Assembly (NCBI RefSeq): GCF_037392515.1
Contig: NC_090288.1
Span: 57,521,673 to 57,585,672, forward strand
DNA from: Haliotis asinina
Lineage: Eukaryota; Mollusca; Gastropoda; Lepetellida; Haliotidae
Direction of reading: 5' to 3'
Length of the DNA stretch: 64,000 nucleotides
A program made the translations under genes and the position numbers. Shown one piece after another: positions 57,511 to 64,000 of the stretch (positions are counted from its first letter, which is position 1; every line of letters begins with the position of its first letter). Below the pieces are notes generated by a model. That model was not told where the DNA came from and ran no database searches. It saw nothing but the letters and a program-made list of their open reading frames with translations.

Positions 57511-57825
57511 CTGCAGTCGGTAAATCTACTATGTCGAATGTGATCGACAACACATTGCTTGGAGATGATGGAACCTATTACAAGGCCACTTGTTTGCTAC
57601 AAACTGTATGAAAATCGAGAGTGCGTGAGTGGGTTTGGTTTTACGCCGCGTTTACCTGTAGTCAAGCAAATGAACTTACACAATTTACCCATGTGGAGAA
57701 TCGAACATCTAGAAATAATATATATCTGGAATGTGGAACAGATAATTGTTGACATAGAGAGTAGATGTAGAAATTTGGTGACAGCATAATCCTTTTACTC
57801 GTTAAACGTCATTTAAATTATTGAG

Positions 57826-58065
57826 TAAGTGTACGAGTTTAGTTTTACGTCGCACTCAGTAATATCCCAGCTATATGGCGGAAAATAATCGAGTCTGGGT
57901 CAGACAATCCTGTGAGCATCGATCTGCGCAATTGGGAACTGATGACATTTGTCAAGCAAGTCAGCGTTCCTAACCACGAGATCCCAGATTATACGACAAA
58001 CACAGTCGCCTTTTGTGGCAAGCATAGGTTGCTGAAGCCCTATTGTACCCCGTGTCTTCACGTGT
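57826..58065 (-). repeat. SINE family 1, full inverted copy
   Basis: On the plus strand: gagtttagttttacgtcgca, agctatatggcggaaaataa, gatctgcgcaattgggaact, cttttgtggcaagcataggt and tgctgaagccctattgtacc. Confidence 0.82.
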
Positions 58066-58435
58066 AGTTTAGATCATTGGATGGTGCCTAAACTATTAAA
58101 GTGTAAATAACCAACACTCTGTATAACTACCATAAAACTGTTACATATTACTCAAGGGAGTTACAGCACTGAAGTAATGACTCAAAGTTAACTCTGACAT
58201 TTTCTATAAAAGTATTATAGTGAACGTGTATATGAAGTCTGAGATTAAAAGTAATCTCTACGTGTTTCTTATCTTGAAATAGGACAGCAAAGCATTGTGA
58301 GTTCGTTATAATTTTAACTATTTATTTGAACATTAGGTTACTTGTAAACTTGTAACGTTCTCTCATGTTTTAAACTGTTGGATGATAATTGACTGTCAGG
58401 AATATTCATTATTACCTGGCATTTGGGCTTATACA

Positions 58436-58665
58436 CAGCCCACAATGGGCCTCTTTGTGGCACGTTTTTACCTCAAGTGTCCCAACTGTCTATATGCCTA
58501 CGATGTGTGAACAAGGATTCATCCGAATACTATTTTTCAAATTTCTTTCATCATATTTAGCTGGGTGACTGTTAAATTCTGCATACGCATCATGCATTGT
58601 CGTTTGTCCGAATCTGTTTAGTTTGTTTTATATCGCCTGCTGAGTGGGCTAAGGTTATAACGAAA
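58436..58665 (+). pseudogene. SOUL ghost gene F, promoter-side remnant
   Basis: gggcctctttgtggcacgtt, catgcattgtcgtttg and gtttagtttgtttt-type blocks match 42957-43170, the sequence just upstream of SOUL gene D. No SOUL exon follows; a LINE begins about 150 bp later. Confidence 0.68.
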
Positions 58666-58815
58666 ACTTTCAGTCAACACAACAATCATTGATTGGCCTA
58701 AGTGCACTTGCATTGGTCCGTGACCCTTTGCTGTGTACCGTTTTACACACCAGTGATCAGCTGAAAATATTGTGATTTACCTTTAGAGAAACGGAGGCCA
58801 GTTAAACAACTAAAC

Positions 58816-61440
58816 GTGTCTTTTCCCCAAAATGAAATTGATTTACTTAATGAAATTATCTCTCTAAAACTCACTGGGGACTGTTCATTACATGAAGTAA
58901 ATTGTTGTGTCTATGCTGCCGCTCGAACCTTGGAGGAACTTCACACAGTTTCCAAAGAAAAATCTCCCAATACTAAGAACAATAAACCAAGAAAAAACCG
59001 GTTTCAAGTAAAACTAACAGAAACTGGAAAATATATTTCCTGGATAGAGCTGTGCCTGAAATTCAGATCATCAGGGAATCCCATGTCTAAACGACAAAAG
59101 GCAATTTGGAGAAAATTAAAATTACAGTGCAAGACAACAAGAGAAAAGGTACTTCTCCAAATTGTCGATTCCCATAAAAAAAAATAAAAATTTGGACTGA
59201 AAGAAAGAAAAAATGGGAAAAGAGAAACAAATTTATCAAACAAGATAAACTATTTAAAAATAATGAAAAGCAATTTTACAGGCAACTCAAGAAAATTGGT
59301 GTTGATGAGCATGACAAACGGCCTCCCATGGCTGCCAATGAAAGGTTCTGGAAACAGTTGTGGTCTATACCCGGCAACTGTAACCTGGAGGCACCATGGG
59401 TCAGTGATTATGACCATGCAATGCATGAGAGACTATCTAGGTCGTTTGTCTGTTACATCTCACCAGACTGACTGAAACGTGTCATTAAAAAGTCCAAATC
59501 TAATACAGCTCCAGGGCCTGATGGCATTCGAAACTGGTATTGGAAACTGTTTCCCTGTGTCCAAGCACCACTACTTCACTCTTTCAGTTCTCTTGTGGAC
59601 ACAGGTGATGTTCCTCCATGGTTCTGCAAAGGTCGAACAATACTTCTCCCAAAAACGGGAGACTTGACTGATCCCAAAAACTTCCGCCCTATCACGTGTT
59701 TGAATACTCAATATAAATTATTCACGGGGTGCTTGACAAACCTCGTGTCATCTTACTGCTCGTCCAATGAGATAATTTACAGAGAGCAGAAGTGGGCGAG
59801 AAAGGGATCTCTAATGATACTGGCATGACCTTTGGGCTCGACAAATGTAATACTCTTCATCTGAAACGTGGCAAGGTAACTAATGATGGATCGGTCAAGT
59901 TACAAGGGGGAGGAGTTATTGAGCATCTCGTGGAAGATCAGGCCTACACCTTTCTTGGGATGCAAGTTCGATACAAGCTCCAGAATGCCCAGATTCAAGA
60001 TAAACTTCGGGCTGAGTATAAATCTTGTTTAAAGAAAATCTGGAACTCCGAGCTAAATGCTCGAAACAAAGTCAAAACCACCAATACTTTTGTGCCAGTC
60101 CTCTCCTATTCCTTTGGAGTAGTTGATTGGACAAAACAAGACATCAAGGGTCTTGACCGCCTGACCAGAAGGATCATGTCAGATAACAGAGCACACCACC
60201 CTCGTTCCTCTCTTAATTGTTTATATATGCCAATCAACTCAGGAGGTCAGGCTTTGATTAATGTGTAAGCTCTTCATGATAGAATTCTATTGTGTATTTT
60301 TGCACATATATTTATTTGTCGGATGATCCTCTAGTGATGCACGTCAAGGCTCACGATGAAAGCAAGGAATTCCACAGTTATTTTAAGCGTGCCAAGGTTG
60401 TTGGACACAATCTGATATTTGAAGTTGATTGTGTTAATGGCGATGTACTGCTGGACGGTACAGCGATGGGAGTAAACCAGGTGAAGTCTTTCACCAAGTC
60501 TGCCCAGAGTCGGTCCTTTGTGGAGAAGCTGTCTGAGAAGCCATTGCATCGTGTGTATATGCAGTGTGTGGAACAGAACAGCAATCCAACCGACTCCTTC
60601 GCCTGGATGAAGTCGGCTGGTCTCAAAAGTGAAACTGAGGGCTTCCTTTTTGCTGCTCAGGACCAGTCACATTCCCACTCGCAATCGCCAGAATGTGATT
60701 CTTAAAGAAAATATCAATATGAAATGTCGTCTTTGCAATGAATTTACAGAGACTGTCCAACACCTTGTCAGTGGATGCCCTTCCTTGGCACAAACAGCTT
60801 ATCTTAAAAGACATGATGGCATGGCTCGCTGTTTTTATTATCGTCTCCGCCATGCCTGTGGCTTTGACCCCGAAGTCCATCCATGGTACGACCCTGAACA
60901 TGTCCAGGGCGTCCTGGAAAATGATGCTTTTAAACGTCTCTAGAACAGGCCAATATACAGCCTGAGACGAATTCCAGCCAACAAACCTGATGTTGTCCTT
61001 TTTGATAAAACCAATGAAATTATTTATATCATTGAATTTTCTGTCCCTTTTGACAGCAATGTGATTGGCAAGATTCAGGAAAAACATGATAAATATGCGG
61101 ACCTCGCTTTTGAAATGTCTCGCTTGCATCCAAAGTACACAGTCGTCAGGCTCCCCATTGTTCTCGGTGCCCTTGGTTTGGTACCTCCTGATCTCTTGGC
61201 GCAGATCAGGAGAGTGCCCGGGTTCTCCACCGGGAGCACAGCCCTTCTGACAATCTGGGTAATGCAGAAGGCTGCAGTGTTGGGGAGCCCCCATATTCTC
61301 CGAAAAGTTCTTGGTGGGTTCGACTAGGCAGTGTTTCCTGGGAGAAGTCCCATTCGCTGTCTGGGCTGCGTGTAGAGGGGGCGAGGGCCCTGAGCTGATG
61401 ATGAGCTTTACCAGCCTGACTGTGCCAGGATCACCCAAAC
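58816..61440 (+). mobile_element. R2-clade-like LINE, internally deleted
   Basis: Fragments in order along the plus strand: an N-terminal basic domain (58816-59187, KQKAIWRKLKLQCKTTREK); RT fingers (about 59480-59730, KTGDLTDPKNFRPITCLNTQ); then directly the thumb region (59790-60268, FGLDKCNTLHLKRGK, ATNTF-like VPVLSYSFGVVDW, HHPRSSLNCLYMP); a connector (60330-60705); a zinc knuckle, CRLCNEFTETVQHLVSGC (C-x2-C-x8-H-x4-C); and a restriction-like nuclease (KPDVVLFDKTNEIIYIIEFS ... VVRLPIVLGALGLVPP) ending at 61327. This order, single frame type and the PD-D/ExK nuclease instead of APE place it in the R2/NeSL group. The palm with the YxDD box is missing through an internal deletion between 59.77 and 59.80 kb; several frameshifts and stops occur, so it is dead. 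Confidence 0.85.
60629..61327 (+). pseudogene. LINE C-terminus: zinc knuckle and restriction-like endonuclease
   Basis: One frame, broken only by a TAG at 60941-60943, encodes the CCHC knuckle and then PD..(18)..E-F-S, the PD-(D/E)xK-type core of the R2-like nuclease (PDVVLFD, IIEFSVPFD, and K of KIQEKHDKY). In R2 elements this domain nicks the target so that reverse transcription can start. It is the best-preserved part of the element. Confidence 0.82.
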
Positions 61441-61714
61441 CCTCTCTGCTGCATTTCATTTCTAATATGTAAAATAATAATATATCTATGACCCTGTTGA
61501 AAACTTTGTGTACTCGATCGTGGTATATTATACATCGGGAATCTATGCACTAACTGTTTGATTACTGGAGACACCGTGCTGGTAATGATACGACATGCCT
61601 GACTGTAGAGTTCTGTAACGAATATTTCATCAATTTTGAAAACATTTATATCACGTCATCCAGGTAGACCCAATTTCATAAGCGCACAATGTATGTGTCA
61701 TGTGAGTACCAGGT

Positions 61715-61885
61715 GAGTAAGTATGATTTTACGCCGCTTTTAGCAACACTCCACCAATACCGCGATGGGTGACGCCAGAAATGGGCTTCATACATTGTAC
61801 CCATGTGGGAAATCGAACTCGTGTCTTCGGAGTGACGAGCGAGCACTTTAACACCTAGGCTACCCTACCGCTCCCTACCTTGTCG
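61715..61885 (-). repeat. SINE family 2 copy, inverted
   Basis: Plus-strand reading: gattttacgccgcttttagc, gggtgacgccagaaatgggc, ttcatacattgtacccatgt, cgagcgagcactttaacacc, taggctaccctaccgctccc. Confidence 0.8.
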
Positions 61886-61984
61886 GTGCGTTTCAAATGA
61901 ACATTCGATCAATCCCACCACTGATGGTACAATATTTGAGGTGCATACCTTAGTTTGTCATCCCCTCATTTGGCATCTCTGAGA

Positions 61985-62530
61985 CAATCTTTTCTAGACA
62001 ATGTGAAATGTACTTGCAAACAGATATAACTCTATGTTGTATACCTGGCCCTGATATGGGTCTCGGTTGATGTGGGATTTGATATGATGCCTGTTTTGTT
62101 ATTTTTCTATTATTTGTAAATAAATAAAATCTGAGTATCAAGACATGATCTTACAGGTATTTTGCATACTGTTTCCATTGGAACACATTCTATTTCATTT
62201 CTTCTTGTTCATTTCCCAAAATATCAAAGTATGATGTCTGCATCAAACTAATACATTTGTGGGTCTTCCAAAAATATGGTTTTGATCAGTCGCAGGACCT
62301 GAATTGCTTTTCTTCCGTTCTTACTATTCGCGCACAAGAATTTAGAAATGCTTGTTCTCTCTTTAACCTTTGTGAAATGACATTTTACATGCGACTCTCA
62401 AATAACAATCTATAAAGGGAGATAATCCAAAATAACATTCTGTAAAGGGAGATAATCTTTCCAGTGACGTTTGTTTGACCTTCATATTGTACAAGGCATA
62501 TATGTGGTATAACATAGCCTTTCAAACCCG
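61985..62530 (+). pseudogene. SOUL ghost gene F, intron 2 remnant
   Basis: Aligns with 46225-46730, intron 2 of SOUL gene D: tgatatgggtctcggttgat vs tctgggttgatatggggt, then gatatgatgcctgtttt, ttccattggaa, atttagaaatgcttgttc, gcatatatgtggta. No exon 3 follows. With 58436-58665 this marks where a sixth SOUL gene stood. Confidence 0.7.
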
Positions 62531-62871
62531 ATGTTGTATTGCACATTTCTGTAAGTACAAAACAGCCTGGCAGTTTATCTTGTGGATGAAACTATTCAGT
62601 TTGAAAAACACGTGGCTAGACGACGAACGTATTTAGTATGGTGTGAATGTATATTTTTCTGGAAAAGGAAATGTGTATTTAATGCAAATATGGTCATTTA
62701 TTAAATCATGTATGTTATAAGGTTAAAATGCATCCCCCAAACCATGAGAGAATTAGATCAGATTCCGTATTTAGAGTTGCTGTTTGCTCATGAGTCACAA
62801 CGGTTAGGCACGGTTTGAGATTCGAGCAGACTGAGATTCGAGCAGTCTAAGTAAACTTAGTCTCAGTATAT

Positions 62872-63425
62872 TTCGTTACACTCCACCACTAAGTCTAACA
62901 AAACCTAGTAAAAGGTCGCGTCAGGTAACCTATGAGCGACTCATGACCGTCCAATCAAACGCGAGACGATTAAATAGATTTAACCAATCAGACAACGGCT
63001 ACTATTTAGGGATCGGAGGGACTTTCAAAATATTCAGGTCACTGACACACATCTCTCCACCAACAAAAATCACAGTTATTTGACCTGCGGTATATACGCT
63101 TTGGGGTTTCTGTTGACAGGGTTACCATTAGCTAATATTCCCACAAATTGACATTATTGAATATTGCCAAAAACACTATTTTCACCGACTGTTTTCTCAC
63201 CGTTGTCACCGTTGTACATACGTCGTGTGCATCACCCGGAAGCGAGCGTACGCTAAATAGAATTCGGAATCGTTCGGGTACGAATCTTTTCGAGATAAAA
63301 AGTTCAAAAGGTATGTGCGAATGTGCACTTTCGGGATTTGGTAAGCTGCGTTCTGATTGGTCAGTCTCAAAGGTTACCTGATGCTACAGTACGGTTTTGT
63401 TAGACTCAGCAGTAGAGTGTAACGA
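62872..63425. repeat. 555-bp MITE-like element with ~75-bp inverted ends
   Basis: Left end tcgttacactccaccactaa ... caaaacc ... caggtaacctatgagc is matched in inverse by the right end (aggttacctgatgc ... ggttttgttagactcagcag ... agagtgtaacga). The interior has no coding potential. Dispersed repeat R starts right after it. Confidence 0.8.
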
Positions 63426-63428
63426 CAA

Positions 63429-63656
63429 GTACCGAGACGGGCGCTTCTTCCAACGACTCCACGTTTTGCTGCGTGAGTTTCCGCTCGCTACCGAAAAATC
63501 TCCCAAGATGGGCGAGCGTGTTTCCAGTATTACCGACATTGCTTCCGCTAAACTACCGATATCACTGCAACTGTTTCGCGAGTGGGCTGCGTTTGTTTAT
63601 ATTTGAGATGCAGTTCCTTCAAATGTGCTGCAATTCCTTCAATTACTTAGGGGGGC
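63429..63656 (+). repeat. Dispersed repeat R, copy 2
   Basis: Second copy of 31738-32000 (accgagacggg, ccaagatgggcgagcgtgtt, gctaaactaccgatatcact, ccttcaattacttagggggg). Confidence 0.82.
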
Positions 63657-63960
63657 CTGTGTATGTGACATAAGCATCTCGACTGATGTAAAGACTCATC
63701 CATGGCTGATTCACACACTCTAGATGTGTGTTGTGTGTATGTGACATAAGCATCTCGGCTGATGTAAAGACTCATCCATGGCTGATTCACACACTCTAGA
63801 TGTGTGTTGTGTGTATGTGACATAAGCATCTCGGCTGATGTAAAGACTCATCCATGGCTGATTAACACACTCTGTGTGTGTTGTGTGTATGTGACATAAG
63901 CGTCTCGGCTGATGTAAAGACTCATCCATGGCTGATTAACACACGCTGTGTGTGTTGTGA
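63656..63960. repeat. ~73-bp tandem repeat, four copies
   Basis: Unit: gtatgtgacataagcatctc, ggctgatgtaaagactcatc, catggctgatt(c/a)acacact, tgtgtgttgt. The last two units are slightly shorter. The array ends in gaagagccttcatattatcc, which is the inverse of 52510-52540 near the heat shock gene. Confidence 0.9.
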
Positions 63961-64000
63961 AGAGCCTTCATATTATCCGGCCATGTGAAGGGCAGAGACA

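Larger units (their letters stand above)
56247..57691. repeat. Large inverted repeat with 188-bp arms
   Basis: 56247-56434 and 57504-57691 are inverse copies with almost no differences (cacattcgacatagtagatt, ccatcatctccaagcaatgt, actctcgattttcatacagt). The arms include part of an inverted family-1 SINE (gtaaacgcggcgtaaaacc). The interior holds a Crypton-type hairpin arm, a GC dinucleotide run and family-3 SINE pieces. It may be a TIR element or a recent inverted duplication. Confidence 0.82.

Noticed and set aside
60623-61459. 278-residue minus-strand ORF
   Set aside because: Antisense to the LINE zinc-knuckle and nuclease region, which has clear motifs on the plus strand.
63647-63929. Minus-strand ORFs rich in MDESLHQ repeats
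   Set aside because: They are translations of the ~73-bp tandem repeat and not a repeat protein gene.

Overview
The window looks like nuclear DNA of a marine gastropod, most likely a vetigastropod such as an abalone (Haliotis). It is AT-rich and intron-rich. It is full of tRNA-derived SINE copies ending in ctcactcactc-like tails, of a type I associate with abalone genomes. The genus is an inference from repeat style and protein flavour; no search was run.

The host-gene content is a decaying array of SOUL/heme-binding-protein genes (HEBP2-like) plus one small heat shock protein gene. Array members, left to right: A (+), 5' exon near 3.8-3.97 kb and coding exons 14.60-17.83 kb, a pseudogene with an LTR element in its first intron; B (+), 30.79-34.23 kb, damaged; C (-), 37.52-40.74 kb, the one intact-looking gene, with a signal peptide and five coding exons; D (+), 43.29-48.00 kb, complete in layout but with a nonsense codon and a frame problem at a poly-C tract; E (-), exon scraps at 51.0-51.2 and 55.9 kb; F (+), known only from promoter and intron remnants at 58.4 and 62.0-62.5 kb. 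C/D and E/F appear to be two copies of one divergent gene pair. The intronless heat shock gene (53.09-54.45 kb, -) lies between the E scraps. It encodes two alpha-crystallin domains and has heat-shock elements and a TATA box upstream.

Mobile DNA makes up much of the rest. At 1-3.47 kb is a foldback-type element with arms over 1 kb long carrying 19-bp tandem arrays. At 4.17-14.40 kb is a Ty3/gypsy LTR element with an envelope-like region: a broken, fairly young fossil on the minus strand. A Tc1 transposon with an uninterrupted DD34E transposase is inserted in it at 11.56-13.14 kb. At 20.65-23.4 kb is a Crypton-type tyrosine-recombinase element with a three-exon gene and all catalytic residues. 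It sits next to shorter copies that look like internal-deletion derivatives, and near long perfect hairpins. At 28.65-29.62 kb is a Penelope-like remnant (GIY-YIG domain) and at 58.8-61.4 kb an R2-clade-like LINE missing its RT core. Three SINE families, several MITE-like inverted repeats and several minisatellites (19, 28, 52 and about 73 bp) fill the spacers.

No rRNA, true tRNA, CRISPR or prokaryote-type operon is present. The 23.6-28.6 kb stretch is AT-rich and I see no gene in it.
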